Below are positions 9,304 through 18,468 of a DNA stretch of 47,938 nt, piece after piece. Location: contig WQWU01000014.1 of the NCBI GenBank assembly GCA_009785215.1, forward strand, positions 1 through 47,938. Direction: 5' to 3'. A program made the position numbers and the translations under genes. The stretch comes from Treponema sp. (GTDB taxonomy: Bacteria; Spirochaetota; Spirochaetia; Treponematales; Breznakiellaceae). Below the pieces are notes generated by a model. The model worked only from the letters and a program-made list of their open reading frames with translations. It ran no database searches and was not told the DNA's origin. How positions within the stretch are numbered: the stretch's first letter is position 1; every line of letters begins with the position of its first letter.

Positions 9304-9374
9304 ACCACTTAAAAGCTTGGCTTTGCTAAGCAGTGGTAAGAAAATAATAGCCGTAGACGGTCTGCCTGACTATT
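9304..9374 (+). promoter_or_regulatory. Two hairpins between rpsJ and rplC
   Basis: The first hairpin pairs ACCACT (9304-9309) with AGTGGT (9332-9337) and GCTT (9315-9318) with AAGC (9328-9331), leaving a TAAAA bulge. The second pairs AATAG (9346-9350) with CTATT (9370-9374) around an inner CCGT/ACGG. Such structured spacers often act in ribosomal-protein autoregulation. In Escherichia coli L4 acts on the S10 leader, but no specific homology to that leader can be claimed. Confidence 0.4.
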
Positions 9375-9416
9375 TTATGTAGTTAGATTGGATAGCGTGC
9401 GGGATGGAGCAATACA

Positions 9417-10043
9417 ATGTTAGGGCTATATGCCAGAAAATTGGGAATGACTCAGGTTTTTGACGATTCAGGAAACCTAATGCCGGTAACGGTAATGAGA
9501 GTGGATCCAAATGTAGTTATTGGCACAAAGACAAAAGAAGCTGACGGTTATGCTGCTGTAGTTGTCGGTATAGACGAAGCAAAGAAAAATCGAGTAACAA
9601 AAGCCAGAGCAGGGCAGTTTCCGGAAAATATTACACCAAAGAAAAATATTTGCGAATTGCGCGACTTTGAAAAAGAAGTAGCAGTTGGCGATTCTCTTGG
9701 TTTGGAAGTACTGGAAGGTATCAGATATGTTGATGTTTCCGGTGTAAGCAAAGGTAAAGGTTTTCAGGGTGTTTTTAAACGTTATGGTTTTGGCGGCGGA
9801 CGTAAAACTCACGGCTCCAAATTTCATCGTGAACCTGGTTCTACAGGTCAGAACACTTACCCGCACAGAACCTTTAAGAATAGAAAGTTACCTGGCCGCA
9901 TGGGGCGGGAGAATGTAACTGTATTAAGCCTTAAAGTTGTTAAAACAGATACAGAAAAACAGCTTATTATGGTACACGGCGCAGTTCCCGGTATCAATAA
10001 AGGTCTTGTGTTTGTCCGCACTGCGGTAAAGAAGGGACGGTAA
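9417..10043 (+). CDS. rplC: 50S ribosomal protein L3
   Basis: This 208-residue protein has the start LGLYARKLGMTQVFDDSG and the long loop HREPGSTGQNTYPHRTFKNR, which reaches toward the peptidyl-transferase centre. The glutamine in GSTGQN corresponds to the residue methylated by PrmB in other bacteria. A GGAG site lies at about 9405-9408. The stop is two bases before the rplD start. Confidence 0.97.
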   Translation: MLGLYARKLGMTQVFDDSGNLMPVTVMRVDPNVVIGTKTKEADGYAAVVVGIDEAKKNRVTKARAGQFPENITPKKNICELRDFEKEVAVGDSLGLEVLEGIRYVDVSGVSKGKGFQGVFKRYGFGGGRKTHGSKFHREPGSTGQNTYPHRTFKNRKLPGRMGRENVTVLSLKVVKTDTEKQLIMVHGAVPGINKGLVFVRTAVKKGR

Positions 10044-10045
10044 AT

Positions 10046-10684
10046 ATGAACTGTAAAGTATATTCAAAAGAAGGCAAAGAAGTAAGAACAATGGTTCTTA
10101 ATGATAATGTTTTTGGTCTGCCTGTTAATGAAGATTTAATATGGTATGCCATAAACAATGAGCTTGCAAACAGAAGAATCGGCAGTGCTTCTACAAAAGG
10201 CCGTGCCGAAGTTCATGGTTCAAATGCAAGACCATACAAACAAAAAGGTACGGGGCGTGCACGCCGAGGCGATAAAAAATCCCCAATCCTTGTCGGCGGC
10301 GGAACAATTTTTGGTCCCAAACCAAGAGATTTTTCCTATTCAATGCCGAAAAAAGCAAAAAGACTTGCTCTTAAATCAATTCTTAGCTTAAAAGCACAAA
10401 GCGACATGTTAAAAATAATCGAAGACTTTTCTATAGAATCCGGTAAAACAAAAGATCTTGCAGCGCTTCTAAAAAACTTTGATCCCGGACTTAGGACTGT
10501 AATTATTCTTAAAGATGACGATCCAAAAATCAAACGCGCTGCAGCGAATATTCCATGGGTTAAATACCTTTCCTATAACAGGCTGGAAGCTCATGAACTT
10601 TTTTACGGACGTCAGGTAATTATGCTGGAAACTGCGGCAAAAAATCTTAATGATTTTTACGGAAATGAAGGAGCAGAAAAATGA
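10046..10684 (+). CDS. rplD: 50S ribosomal protein L4
   Basis: This 212-residue protein has the extended tunnel loop [20 protein letters not shown], whose tip lines the nascent-peptide exit tunnel, and the following [15 protein letters not shown]. It has the usual length. L4 represses the S10 operon in enteric bacteria; nothing here shows directly whether it does so in this organism. Its TGA overlaps the ATG of rplW. Confidence 0.97.
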   Translation: MNCKVYSKEGKEVRTMVLNDNVFGLPVNEDLIWYAINNELANRRIGSASTKGRAEVHGSNARPYKQKGTGRARRGDKKSPILVGGGTIFGPKPRDFSYSMPKKAKRLALKSILSLKAQSDMLKIIEDFSIESGKTKDLAALLKNFDPGLRTVIILKDDDPKIKRAAANIPWVKYLSYNRLEAHELFYGRQVIMLETAAKNLNDFYGNEGAEK

Positions 10685-10968
10685 TGCAATACGAAGATAT
10701 ATTGATCGAACCTGTACTTTCAGAAAAAGCAAATCAGCTTAGGGAAGAAGGAAAATATGTTTTTAAAGTAGCTCCTTCTGCTACAAAGACGCAAATTAAA
10801 GAAGCAGTAAGAAAACTGTTTAATGTAAATCCTGTTTCTTGTACAACGATGGTGGTAGGCGGTAAACCAAAAAGACTGCGCTACCGGTCTGGTTATACTT
10901 CTACCTGGAAAAAAGCAATTGTGCGGCTTCCCAAGGATGAGAAGATTGCAATCTTCGAGGGAGTTTAA
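10681..10968 (+). CDS. rplW: 50S ribosomal protein L23
   Basis: This 95-residue protein lies at the tunnel exit, where trigger factor and SRP dock. Motifs are ILIEPVLSEKANQL and YVFKVAPSATKTQIKEAV. Two ATGs occur (10681 and 10684). The first overlaps the rplD stop as ATGA, which suggests coupled translation. The ribosome-binding site AAGGAG lies inside the end of rplD. Confidence 0.96.
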   Translation: MMQYEDILIEPVLSEKANQLREEGKYVFKVAPSATKTQIKEAVRKLFNVNPVSCTTMVVGGKPKRLRYRSGYTSTWKKAIVRLPKDEKIAIFEGV

Positions 10969-10979
10969 AGTAGAAAATT

Positions 10980-11810
10980 ATGGCTATTAAAACATATAAA
11001 CCAATAACACCGGGAATGCGTCAGTACACCAGCGTAGATAACTCAAACCTTACTAAAGGCATTAAACCGGAAAAAACCCTTACAAGAGGAAAGAAAACCG
11101 GATCAGGCCGTGATTCAAACGGCCGTATCAGTATGTGGCATAAAGGCGGCGGACATAAACGCAAATACCGTGATATCGATTTTAAACGTGATAAATTCGG
11201 CGTTCCGGGTAAAGTAGCAACATTGGAATACGATCCCAACCGCAGTGCAAACATTGCTCTTATTCATTATAAAGACGGCGAAAAGCGCTACATCATAGCG
11301 CCCAAAGAATTAAAGGTAGGCGCTGCAATTATCAGCGGCCCTGATGCTTCCATTGAGCCCGGTAATGCTCTTCCATTGGAAAATATCCCATTGGGATTTA
11401 GTGTTTACAATATCGAACTTACATTGGGCAAAGGCGGACAGATGGTTCGTTCTGCAGGAGCCAGCGCTCTTATTGCTGCAAAAGAAGGCGAGTATGTAAC
11501 AGTTAAACTTCCTTCCGGCGAAATGCGCATGGTATTTAAAAAATGTTATGCGACAATCGGCAGTGTTGGAAACGAAGACCACATGAATACAAATATGGGT
11601 AAAGCAGGCCGCAAGCGCTGGAAAGGCATTCGCCCGACAGTACGCGGTATGTCAATGAACCCTGTAGATCACCCTCATGGCGGCGGTGAAGGAAGAAGTA
11701 AGGGTAAACACCCTGTAACTCCCTGGGGTCAGCCGACAAAGGGATATAAAACCCGCAAGAAAAATAAACCATCATCAAAGTTTATTGTCAGCCGCGGTAA
11801 GAAGAAGTAG
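10980..11810 (+). CDS. rplB: 50S ribosomal protein L2
   Basis: This 276-residue protein is needed for subunit joining and for peptidyl-transferase centre assembly. It has the OB/SH3 core ([20 protein letters not shown]) and the conserved [13 protein letters not shown], whose histidine is essential in other bacteria. It begins 11 bases after rplW and is followed by rpsS after 9 bases. Confidence 0.98.
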   Translation: MAIKTYKPITPGMRQYTSVDNSNLTKGIKPEKTLTRGKKTGSGRDSNGRISMWHKGGGHKRKYRDIDFKRDKFGVPGKVATLEYDPNRSANIALIHYKDGEKRYIIAPKELKVGAAIISGPDASIEPGNALPLENIPLGFSVYNIELTLGKGGQMVRSAGASALIAAKEGEYVTVKLPSGEMRMVFKKCYATIGSVGNEDHMNTNMGKAGRKRWKGIRPTVRGMSMNPVDHPHGGGEGRSKGKHPVTPWGQPTKGYKTRKKNKPSSKFIVSRGKKK

Positions 11811-11819
11811 AGAGGGATT

Positions 11820-12101
11820 ATGTCAAGATCTGTTAAAAAGGGTCCTTTCATCGAAAAGAGCCTGTATAAAAAAGTACTGGAATTGAGTAAGTCGGGAGAA
11901 AGGAAGATGATAAAAACCTATTCCCGCTGTTCAACAATTATTCCTGAGATGGTAGGCGGAACAATTTCTGTTTACAATGGTAAAACATGGGTTCCCGTAT
12001 ATATTACGGAAAACCTCGTTGGTCATAAACTTGGCGAGTTTGCTCCTACGCGTATTTTCCGCGGGCATGCAGGCTCCGATAAAAAGGCTTCGGCGAAATA
12101 G
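11820..12101 (+). CDS. rpsS: 30S ribosomal protein S19
   Basis: This 93-residue S19 has [15 protein letters not shown] at the start and [18 protein letters not shown] near the end. It pairs with S13 in the 30S head, close to the A site. An AGAGGG site lies just before the ATG. The next gene, rplV, begins 8 bases downstream. Confidence 0.97.
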   Translation: MSRSVKKGPFIEKSLYKKVLELSKSGERKMIKTYSRCSTIIPEMVGGTISVYNGKTWVPVYITENLVGHKLGEFAPTRIFRGHAGSDKKASAK

Positions 12102-12109
12102 GCAGGATT

Positions 12110-12511
12110 ATGAAAGAAAAAACAGGTTACAGGGCAATTAGTAAATTCTTAATTGGATCGCCCTCTAAAATAAGGCCGGTAGCAGACCTAGTGCGCCGCA
12201 GAACATACCCTGAAGCTATTTCCATTTTGGAAAATATGCCTCACAAGGGAGCAAAGCTTATCCGCAAAACGGTTAAGTCTGCCGCTTCCAATGCGTTATC
12301 CGATAACAAAAAACTTGATGAGGATATGCTTTATGTGCGTGAGATATATATCGATGAAGGCCCCCGTCTTAAAAGAATTTGGTTCCGCGGCAGGGGGCGC
12401 GCGGATATGCAGTTAAAAAGATTATGTCATATAACTGTAGTAATTGATGAAGCTGTTAAAACGGCTTCATTGGGTGATGCAAAGAAACCTTCAAAAAAGG
12501 CGGCTAAATAA
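12110..12511 (+). CDS. rplV: 50S ribosomal protein L22
   Basis: This 133-residue L22 has the motif [20 protein letters not shown] and the tunnel hairpin [20 protein letters not shown], whose tip lines the exit tunnel near the macrolide site. The C-terminus is lysine-rich. Its TAA shares one base with the ATG of rpsC, a tight coupling. Confidence 0.96.
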   Translation: MKEKTGYRAISKFLIGSPSKIRPVADLVRRRTYPEAISILENMPHKGAKLIRKTVKSAASNALSDNKKLDEDMLYVREIYIDEGPRLKRIWFRGRGRADMQLKRLCHITVVIDEAVKTASLGDAKKPSKKAAK

Positions 12512-13230
12512 TGGGACAAAAAGTTAATCCGACCGGTTTAAGAATCGGAATTAATAAGACATGGGGTTCCCGCTGGTATGTCGATCCAAAAGAATATGTC
12601 GATGCTCTACATGAAGATTTGCAGCTTCGCAAGATTATTATGGATATGCCCGAAACCAAAGGCGCAGATATTGCAGAATTGGAAATTATCCGTCATCCTC
12701 AGCGTATTACAATTACAATTCACACAGCAAGACCCGGTGTTATCATTGGCGTTAAAGGCGCAAACATAGAAAAAATCGGCAACGATTTACAAAAGAAAGT
12801 AAGCAAAAAAGTTCAGATTAAAATAAAAGAAGTACGCAATGCAGATAATAATGCACAGATTATCGCTCAGAATATTGCCCGCCAATTGCTTGCACGTTCT
12901 TCATTCAGACGCACAATGAAGCAGGCGATTACAAATGCCATTAAAAAAGGCAATGCACAGGGCGTGAAAGTAAGGCTTTCCGGACGTCTTGGCGGAGCAG
13001 AAATGTCGCGCACAGAAGAAGCCAAAGAAGGACGTATTCCTCTTCATACATTAAGAGCAGATATTGATTACGGATTCGCCGAAGCTCATACTCCTTTTGG
13101 TTCAATCGGCGTAAAAGTTTGGGTTTATAACGGCATGAAGTACGGTAAAGAACAGAAAGAAGACGCAGGCGCTCTCGTCAGAAAACGACGCGATAGAGCT
13201 CCTGGCCGGACTGATGGTTCGAGGGGATAG
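12511..13230 (+). CDS. rpsC: 30S ribosomal protein S3
   Basis: This 239-residue S3 begins [20 protein letters not shown]. It has a KH domain ([19 protein letters not shown]) and the C-terminal domain ([19 protein letters not shown]). S3 forms part of the mRNA entry channel and its helicase activity. It overlaps rplV by one base, and rplP follows after 6 bases. Confidence 0.97.
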   Translation: MGQKVNPTGLRIGINKTWGSRWYVDPKEYVDALHEDLQLRKIIMDMPETKGADIAELEIIRHPQRITITIHTARPGVIIGVKGANIEKIGNDLQKKVSKKVQIKIKEVRNADNNAQIIAQNIARQLLARSSFRRTMKQAITNAIKKGNAQGVKVRLSGRLGGAEMSRTEEAKEGRIPLHTLRADIDYGFAEAHTPFGSIGVKVWVYNGMKYGKEQKEDAGALVRKRRDRAPGRTDGSRG

Positions 13231-13236
13231 GTAGTT

Positions 13237-13665
13237 ATGCAAAGTCCAAAACGTGTAAAGCGCCGCAAGGTGCAAAGGGGCAATATGCCCGGCAACGCTA
13301 CAAGGTGTAACAGTGTTGTGTTTGGTGATTACGCTCTTGTTGCTTTGGACAGGATGTGGATCACAAACAGGCAGGTAGAAGCAGCCCGTGTTGCAATTAA
13401 CCGTCATGTAAAACGCGGCGGTAAAATGTGGATACGCATTTTCTGTGATAAACCTTTTTCCAAAAAACCTGCGGAAACCCGCATGGGTAAGGGGAAAGGC
13501 GCTCCGGAATACTGGGTAGCAGTAGTAAAACCCGGAACTGTTATGTTCGAACTGGGCGGCGGTATTAACCGCGCTCTTGCAGAAGAAGCAATGGCTTTGG
13601 CAGGTTCTAAACTGCCGATTAAAACAAAGTTTGTCGCACGTTCAGAAATGGAACTTGGGGCTTAA
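13237..13665 (+). CDS. rplP: 50S ribosomal protein L16
   Basis: This 142-residue L16 lies near the A-site tRNA elbow. It begins [19 protein letters not shown]. The family segment [19 protein letters not shown] contains the arginine that is hydroxylated in some bacteria. The end has a GGAGG site that serves rpmC. Confidence 0.97.
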   Translation: MQSPKRVKRRKVQRGNMPGNATRCNSVVFGDYALVALDRMWITNRQVEAARVAINRHVKRGGKMWIRIFCDKPFSKKPAETRMGKGKGAPEYWVAVVKPGTVMFELGGGINRALAEEAMALAGSKLPIKTKFVARSEMELGA

Positions 13666-13676
13666 GGAGGCGCAGG

Positions 13677-13886
13677 ATGAAAAATTCATTTAAAACCTTG
13701 TCTTATCCCGAGTTAAAAGTCAAACGAGACGAGCTTAAGAAGAAGTATATGGAATTTCGTTTTAAAATGGTTATAGGTCATGTCGATAACCCTTTGCAGA
13801 AACGGAATATGCGAAGGCAGATTGCAAGGCTTAATATGTTAATTCATGCGCATGAAACAGCAGAGCAAAAAAAAGAGGCTAAATAA
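13677..13886 (+). CDS. rpmC: 50S ribosomal protein L29
   Basis: This 69-residue two-helix protein has the motifs [20 protein letters not shown] and [15 protein letters not shown]. It sits by L23 at the tunnel exit. A strong AGGAGG lies at 13664-13669. The TAA overlaps the ATG of rpsQ by one base. Confidence 0.95.
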   Translation: MKNSFKTLSYPELKVKRDELKKKYMEFRFKMVIGHVDNPLQKRNMRRQIARLNMLIHAHETAEQKKEAK

Positions 13887-14167
13887 TGGCAGAAACAGCA
13901 ATAGCAAAAGATAAAGCTGCAAGCGGAAAAAAAGAATTTATCGGAACAGTAAAGAGCGATAAAATGGAAAAAACCATTGTTGTTTCTATCGAAACATTAA
14001 AGCTGCATCCTCTTTATAAAAAGTATGTCAAGAGAACCAAAAAAGTTAAGGCTCATGACGAAAAGAACGAAGCAAAGATCGGCGATCGTGTCCGTGTAAT
14101 AGAGTGCAGGCCTATCAGCAAAGAAAAATGCTGGAAGCTTGTAGAAATTATTGAGCGCGCCAAATAA
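13886..14167 (+). CDS. rpsQ: 30S ribosomal protein S17
   Basis: This 93-residue S17 has an OB fold with [38 protein letters not shown] and [19 protein letters not shown]. It has a short N-terminal extension of about 15 residues before the fold. S17 is a primary 16S rRNA binder. It overlaps rpmC by one base. Confidence 0.96.
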   Translation: MAETAIAKDKAASGKKEFIGTVKSDKMEKTIVVSIETLKLHPLYKKYVKRTKKVKAHDEKNEAKIGDRVRVIECRPISKEKCWKLVEIIERAK

Positions 14168-14180
14168 AGGGAGATAGAAG

Positions 14181-14552
14181 ATGGTTCAAGGTGAAAGCTT
14201 CCTGAATGTGGCAGATAATTCAGGCGCCAAATTAGTTCAGTGCATAAAAGTTCTGGGCGGCAGCAAACGAAGGTATGCTGGAATTGGCGATATTGTTGTT
14301 GTTGCGGTTAAAGAAGCGCTGCCGACATCAACCATAAAAAAAGGCGCTGTAGAAAAAGCGGTTGTAGTGCGTGTGCACAAAGAATATCGCCGCCCGGACG
14401 GAACTTATATCAGGTTCGATGATAACGCCTGCGTTATCATCGATGCTGCATTAAATCCAAAGGGAAAGCGTATCTTTGGACCTGTGGCGCGTGAATTAAG
14501 GGAAAGAAGCGAGTTTATGAAAATCGTTTCTTTAGCCCCAGAGGTTTTATAA
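14181..14552 (+). CDS. rplN: 50S ribosomal protein L14
   Basis: This 123-residue L14 has [20 protein letters not shown] and the RNA-binding segment [20 protein letters not shown]. It lies at the intersubunit face. It heads the classical spc set and follows rpsQ by 13 bases with a GGGAG ribosome-binding site. Confidence 0.97.
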   Translation: MVQGESFLNVADNSGAKLVQCIKVLGGSKRRYAGIGDIVVVAVKEALPTSTIKKGAVEKAVVVRVHKEYRRPDGTYIRFDDNACVIIDAALNPKGKRIFGPVARELRERSEFMKIVSLAPEVL

Positions 14553-14582
14553 CCAAAGGTTATTATAGGAATAGAGGTTATT

Positions 14583-14906
14583 ATGGCAGAAGTTGTACAT
14601 AAATTTAAACTTAGAAAAGAAGATACTGTCGAAGTTATTGCCGGAAAAGACAGAGGCAAGCGCGGCAGAGTTCTTAAGATTATGCGCGATGCGGATAGAA
14701 TTGTCGTAGAAGGCGTAAACATTGTAAAAAAAGCAAAGAAGAAAAGAAAACAGTCAGACCGCGGCGGCATTGTCGAGGTTGAAGCTCCTCTTCATTCTTC
14801 CAATTTAATGGTGGTTTGCAAAAAATGCGGCCCAACAAGGATAGGTTTTAAGTTTGATAATGAAAATAAAATTAGAATTTGCAGAAAATGCGGGGAGGTC
14901 TTGTAA
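14583..14906 (+). CDS. rplX: 50S ribosomal protein L24
   Basis: This 107-residue L24 has a KOW motif ([17 protein letters not shown]). It carries the C-terminal zinc-ribbon-like tail found in many bacterial L24 proteins, with CKKC and CRKC pairs 24 residues apart. It is an assembly initiator of the 50S subunit. Its stop overlaps the rplE start (TAATG). Confidence 0.96.
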   Translation: MAEVVHKFKLRKEDTVEVIAGKDRGKRGRVLKIMRDADRIVVEGVNIVKKAKKKRKQSDRGGIVEVEAPLHSSNLMVVCKKCGPTRIGFKFDNENKIRICRKCGEVL

Positions 14907-15460
14907 TGAGTAAGAACTATGTACCCCGGCTTAAAACAATTTATAAAGAGCAGATAGCTCCTGAAATGTTTAAAGAGTTCGGCTACAAATCGAATATGCA
15001 GATTCCCAGGCTGGATAAAATCGTAGTAAGCATGGGCGTTGGCGAAGCTTTGCAGAACAAAAAACTTTTGGATGCCGCTGTAGATACATTAACTCAGATT
15101 ACAGGGCAAAAAGCGGTAAAGACAAAAGCCAAAAAAAGTATTGCAAACTTTAAAATCAGACAGGGTCAGGAAATCGGCGCGAAAGTTACTCTTCGCGGTA
15201 AAATGATGTATGAGTTTTTTGACAGGCTTGTTAATGTCGCTCTTCCGCGTGTTAAGGACTTTCATGGCATTAATCAGAATGCTTTTGACGGCCGCGGAAA
15301 TTATTCAATGGGAATTCAGGAACAGATTATTTTCCCGGAGATTGATTTTGACAAGATAGAAAAAGTTGCCGGATTAAACATTGTAATTGCAACAACGGCA
15401 AAAACAGATGCAGAAGCGAAAGCATTCCTTGCGAAGTTTGGAATGCCTTTCAGGAAATAG
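14906..15460 (+). CDS. rplE: 50S ribosomal protein L5
   Basis: I chose the ATG at 14906, which overlaps the rplX stop and follows GGGGAGG. It gives 184 residues beginning [13 protein letters not shown], the usual L5 length. Core motifs are [33 protein letters not shown] and [17 protein letters not shown]5 binds 5S rRNA and contacts the P-site tRNA. Confidence 0.97.
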   Translation: MSKNYVPRLKTIYKEQIAPEMFKEFGYKSNMQIPRLDKIVVSMGVGEALQNKKLLDAAVDTLTQITGQKAVKTKAKKSIANFKIRQGQEIGAKVTLRGKMMYEFFDRLVNVALPRVKDFHGINQNAFDGRGNYSMGIQEQIIFPEIDFDKIEKVAGLNIVIATTAKTDAEAKAFLAKFGMPFRK

Positions 15461-15475
15461 GGGGAAGCTTAAAGA

Positions 15476-15661
15476 ATGGCAAGAAAAGCAATGATAGTGA
15501 AAGCGCAGCGAACACCTAAGTATAAAACACGAAAGGTAAATCGCTGCAGGATCTGCGGAAGACAAAGGGGTTTTTTGCGGAAATATGAAATGTGCCGCTT
15601 ATGCTTCCGGAAACTCGCAAGCGAAGGGATGATTCCCGGCGTTACAAAATCTAGCTGGTAG
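15476..15661 (+). CDS. rpsZ: 30S ribosomal protein S14, zinc-binding short form
   Basis: This 61-residue S14 is the short, zinc-binding type. It has two CxxC pairs (C24/C27 and C40/C43) in [20 protein letters not shown]. The usual C-terminal SSW is present. It lies between rplE and rpsH, as expected. Confidence 0.97.
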   Translation: MARKAMIVKAQRTPKYKTRKVNRCRICGRQRGFLRKYEMCRLCFRKLASEGMIPGVTKSSW

Positions 15662-15670
15662 GAGAATAGG

Positions 15671-16069
15671 ATGAGTATATCAGATCCAGTTGCAGACATG
15701 CTGACAAAGATTAGGAATGCTGGCATGGCAAAGCATGAAAAAGTTGATATTCCCACCTCCAGGCTTAAGCTTGAAATAGTCAAGATATTGAAGACCGAAG
15801 GGTATATTAAGAATTTTAAAAAGGCAAATCAGGAAGGCGCGAATGTTATCAGAGTTTTCTTAAAGTATGATGACAGCACGGCTCCGATTATTCACGGCAT
15901 AGAAAAGGTTTCAAAGCCAGGACGCCGCGTATACATGGGATATAAAAGCATGCCGAGAGTATTAAACGGCTACGGAACCCTGATTGTTTCTACATCACAG
16001 GGTGTTACAACAGGCAAAAAAGCTGCCGAGAAAAAAGTCGGCGGTGAAATTATTTGCACCGTTTGGTAG
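15671..16069 (+). CDS. rpsH: 30S ribosomal protein S8
   Basis: This 132-residue S8 has [20 protein letters not shown] and the signature [20 protein letters not shown]. In Escherichia coli S8 represses the spc operon by binding mRNA near rplE. Here two hairpins lie directly after rpsH. The end ICTVW is typical. Confidence 0.97.
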   Translation: MSISDPVADMLTKIRNAGMAKHEKVDIPTSRLKLEIVKILKTEGYIKNFKKANQEGANVIRVFLKYDDSTAPIIHGIEKVSKPGRRVYMGYKSMPRVLNGYGTLIVSTSQGVTTGKKAAEKKVGGEIICTVW

Positions 16070-16088
16070 GTAAGGTTAAGGGGTTTTA

Positions 16089-16134
16089 TGAAACAGGTTT
16101 CATATTCGATTATAATGTGCGGCATTGCCGCACC
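16089..16134 (+). promoter_or_regulatory. Two hairpins and a TATAAT box between rpsH and rplF
   Basis: ATGAAAC and GTTTCAT (16089-16095 and 16098-16104) form perfect 7-base arms. GTGCGGC and GCCGCAC (16118-16124 and 16128-16134) form a second perfect stem with a 3-base loop. Between them, at 16112-16117, is an exact TATAAT, though no good -35 box was found. This 79-base spacer is the most structured one in the spc region and may hold an internal promoter or an RNA control element. Confidence 0.45.
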
Positions 16135-16148
16135 ATATTGAGGTTAAT

Positions 16149-16688
16149 ATGTCAAGGATCGGAAAAATACCGGTGAAGATTCCCGGTGGGGTCAAAGTTA
16201 CATTTCAGAACGAAGAAATGTCCGTAGAAGGCCCAAAGGGAAAATTAAAACAAAAATTTCATCCCATAATAGCTTTTGAAGACAAGGGTACAGAAATCGT
16301 TGTTAGCAGAAAAAATGAAGAAAAGCAATCAAAGGCGTTTCATGGTCTTTACCGCAATCTTCTGAACAATATGATTATTGGCGTTACAACAGGTTTTAAC
16401 AAAACGCTTATAATAAACGGCGTTGGTTACAAGGCAGAAGTTCAGGGAAAACTCCTTTCTATGAGCCTTGGATACTCAAATGATATTTTTGTAGCTATTC
16501 CTGAAGGTTTAACAGTTGCTGTTGACCAGGGCGGAAAACTTACAATATCTGGAGTAGAAAAACAGCGTGTCGGAGAATTTGCGGCGCAGATCCGCAAGTT
16601 AAGAGGACCAGAACCTTATAAAGGTAAAGGTATTCGCTATGAAGATGAAATTATCAGACGTAAAGTCGGTAAATCAGGTGTTAAGTAG
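16149..16688 (+). CDS. rplF: 50S ribosomal protein L6
   Basis: The ATG at 16149 follows a GAGG site and gives the usual [17 protein letters not shown] start, with 179 residues. The two repeated L6 domains are intact, including [20 protein letters not shown] and [18 protein letters not shown]. An in-frame ATG eight codons earlier lies in the hairpin and is rejected. Confidence 0.97.
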   Translation: MSRIGKIPVKIPGGVKVTFQNEEMSVEGPKGKLKQKFHPIIAFEDKGTEIVVSRKNEEKQSKAFHGLYRNLLNNMIIGVTTGFNKTLIINGVGYKAEVQGKLLSMSLGYSNDIFVAIPEGLTVAVDQGGKLTISGVEKQRVGEFAAQIRKLRGPEPYKGKGIRYEDEIIRRKVGKSGVK

Positions 16689-16696
16689 GATATTTT

Positions 16697-17059
16697 ATGT
16701 TACAGAAAATGCTGGAAAAAGACAGAAAGCGGCTTAGAAGGAAAATTCACATTCGAAAAAGAATTTCCGGAACAGCGGAACGTCCGCGAATGACAATTAC
16801 AAAGAGTAATCGCAGTGTTTCTGTTCAGGTAATAGATGATAGTAAGGGTTTTACTCTTGTTTCAGCTTCGTCTTTGGAAAAGGATTTAGTTAATATTAAA
16901 GCAACTGCAGCGGGAGCCGCTCAGTTAGGTGAAATAATCGGAAAACGTCTGTTGGAAAGAAACATTAAAACTGTCGTCTTTGATCGCAACGGATATTTAT
17001 ATCATGGAGTAGTTAAGGCTTTGGCCGATGGTGCCCGGAAAGCGGGAATCAATTTTTAG
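16697..17059 (+). CDS. rplR: 50S ribosomal protein L18
   Basis: This 120-residue L18 has an arginine-rich N-terminus, then [20 protein letters not shown] and the C-terminal [20 protein letters not shown]. It binds 5S rRNA together with L5. It follows rplF by 8 bases. Confidence 0.96.
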   Translation: MLQKMLEKDRKRLRRKIHIRKRISGTAERPRMTITKSNRSVSVQVIDDSKGFTLVSASSLEKDLVNIKATAAGAAQLGEIIGKRLLERNIKTVVFDRNGYLYHGVVKALADGARKAGINF

Positions 17060-17082
17060 CTGAATTGGCAGCAGGGGGAATG

Positions 17083-17754
17083 ATGGCAAAATCGAAAGAT
17101 ATGCTCAACGACAATTTGACAGAAGATAATGTCGATGAAAAGGAAGTTGATACAGATAGTGACTCTATCGTAGCTTCTGCGGAAGTACCTCGTCATGAAG
17201 GCAGAGGCGAAGGCCGCAGGGAAGGCCGCAGAGGACGCGGACGCGATCGTGATCGCGGTGATAGAGAACCTGCCGAAAAAGAATTTGTAGAAAAACTTGT
17301 AAAACTTAACAGAACCGCCAAGGTTGTAAAGGGCGGAAGACGCTTTTCATTCTCTGCGCTTACTGTAATTGGAGATCGCAAGGGAAGAGTAGGTTACGGT
17401 TTTGGAAAAGCCAATGATGTTTCGGAAGCTATCCGCAAAAGTATAGACAAAGCAAAACGCAACATGATTGCTCTTCCGATCAAAAACGGAACTATTCCTC
17501 ATGAAGTAACCGGTCTTTTTAAATCGTCTCATGTTTTATTAAAACCTGCACGTTCCGGAACAGGTATTATTGCAGGCGGTCCTGTTCGGGCAATAATGGA
17601 AGCCGGCGGAGTTACTGATGTACTTTCAAAATCTATCGGTTCTTCCAGCCAGTATAACGTAGTCAAAGCAACATTCGATTGCATCAGCAAGATGATGGAT
17701 GCCAAGACAGTATCAAGAAACAGGGGCAAATCCCTGAATGAGTTGTGGGGTTAG
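17083..17754 (+). CDS. rpsE: 30S ribosomal protein S5 with long N-terminal extension
   Basis: The second of two adjacent ATGs (17080, 17083) has the better distance from AGGGGG and gives 223 residues. The S5 core begins near residue 65 ([20 protein letters not shown]) and includes [20 protein letters not shown] and [16 protein letters not shown]. The first 60 or so residues are extra. They comprise an acidic segment (about 8-37) and an arginine/glycine tract (about 40-62). S5 acts in decoding fidelity and mRNA entry. The role of the extension is unknown. Confidence 0.95.
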   Translation: MAKSKDMLNDNLTEDNVDEKEVDTDSDSIVASAEVPRHEGRGEGRREGRRGRGRDRDRGDREPAEKEFVEKLVKLNRTAKVVKGGRRFSFSALTVIGDRKGRVGYGFGKANDVSEAIRKSIDKAKRNMIALPIKNGTIPHEVTGLFKSSHVLLKPARSGTGIIAGGPVRAIMEAGGVTDVLSKSIGSSSQYNVVKATFDCISKMMDAKTVSRNRGKSLNELWG

Positions 17755-17764
17755 TGAGGTTGTT

Positions 17765-17947
17765 ATGGCAAAGATAAAGGTTCGTCTTGTACGCAGTACT
17801 ATCGGTCAGATTCCGCAGCATCGCGCCACAGTCCGTTCTTTGGGTCTTCGTAAAATAGGCTCTGTAAAAGAACATGAATCAAACCCCGCAGTTATGGGAA
17901 TGGTAAAAGCTGTTTCTCATTTAGTAACAGTAGAGGATGTAAAATAA
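17765..17947 (+). CDS. rpmD: 50S ribosomal protein L30
   Basis: The ATG at 17765, preceded by GAGGTTGTT, gives a 60-residue L30: [20 protein letters not shown], then [16 protein letters not shown]. The earlier in-frame start inside rpsE is rejected, because this one yields the family's normal length. Its stop overlaps the rplO start. Confidence 0.96.
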   Translation: MAKIKVRLVRSTIGQIPQHRATVRSLGLRKIGSVKEHESNPAVMGMVKAVSHLVTVEDVK

Positions 17948-18468
17948 TGGCGCACGATTTTAATTTACACGCACCGGTTGGCGCGAACAAAAAAAAGCGT
18001 ATTGTCGGACGCGGACAGGGTTCAGGCCGCGGTACTACTGCCGGTAAAGGGCAAAAAGGTCAGCAGGCTCGCTCAGGCGGAGGTAATCCGTATGTTGGTT
18101 TTGAAGGCGGTCAGATGCCTTTATATAGAAGACTCGCGCAAAGAGGCTTTTCCAATCATCCTTTTAAACAGGAATGGCAGATAGTTAATCTTGGCGAAAT
18201 AGATAAACGCTTTGAATCAGGTGAAACTGTAGACATGGCTTCTTTGCATAAAAAAAGACTTATTAAAGGCTCACTGCCTGTTAAGATATTAGCAAATGGC
18301 AATTTGTCAAAGAATCTAAAATTTAAAATAGATTCCATTTCAGCTTCGGCAAAAGAAAAGGTAGAAAAAGCAGGAGGCGAAGTTACTGTTATTCCTGCTC
18401 CGGAGAAAATTCGGCCTAAAAATAAAATGGGCAGTAAAAAAGCCGTAAAAGCGGGCGGTAAAAAGTAA
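17947..18468 (+). CDS. rplO: 50S ribosomal protein L15
   Basis: This 173-residue L15 has the glycine-rich N-terminal region GRGQGSGRGTTAGKGQKGQ and GGNPYVGFEGGQMPLYRRLA, which thread through 23S rRNA. A lysine-rich tail of about 20 residues follows the usual C-terminal domain. It overlaps rpmD by one base and abuts secY without a gap. Confidence 0.96.
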   Translation: MAHDFNLHAPVGANKKKRIVGRGQGSGRGTTAGKGQKGQQARSGGGNPYVGFEGGQMPLYRRLAQRGFSNHPFKQEWQIVNLGEIDKRFESGETVDMASLHKKRLIKGSLPVKILANGNLSKNLKFKIDSISASAKEKVEKAGGEVTVIPAPEKIRPKNKMGSKKAVKAGGKK

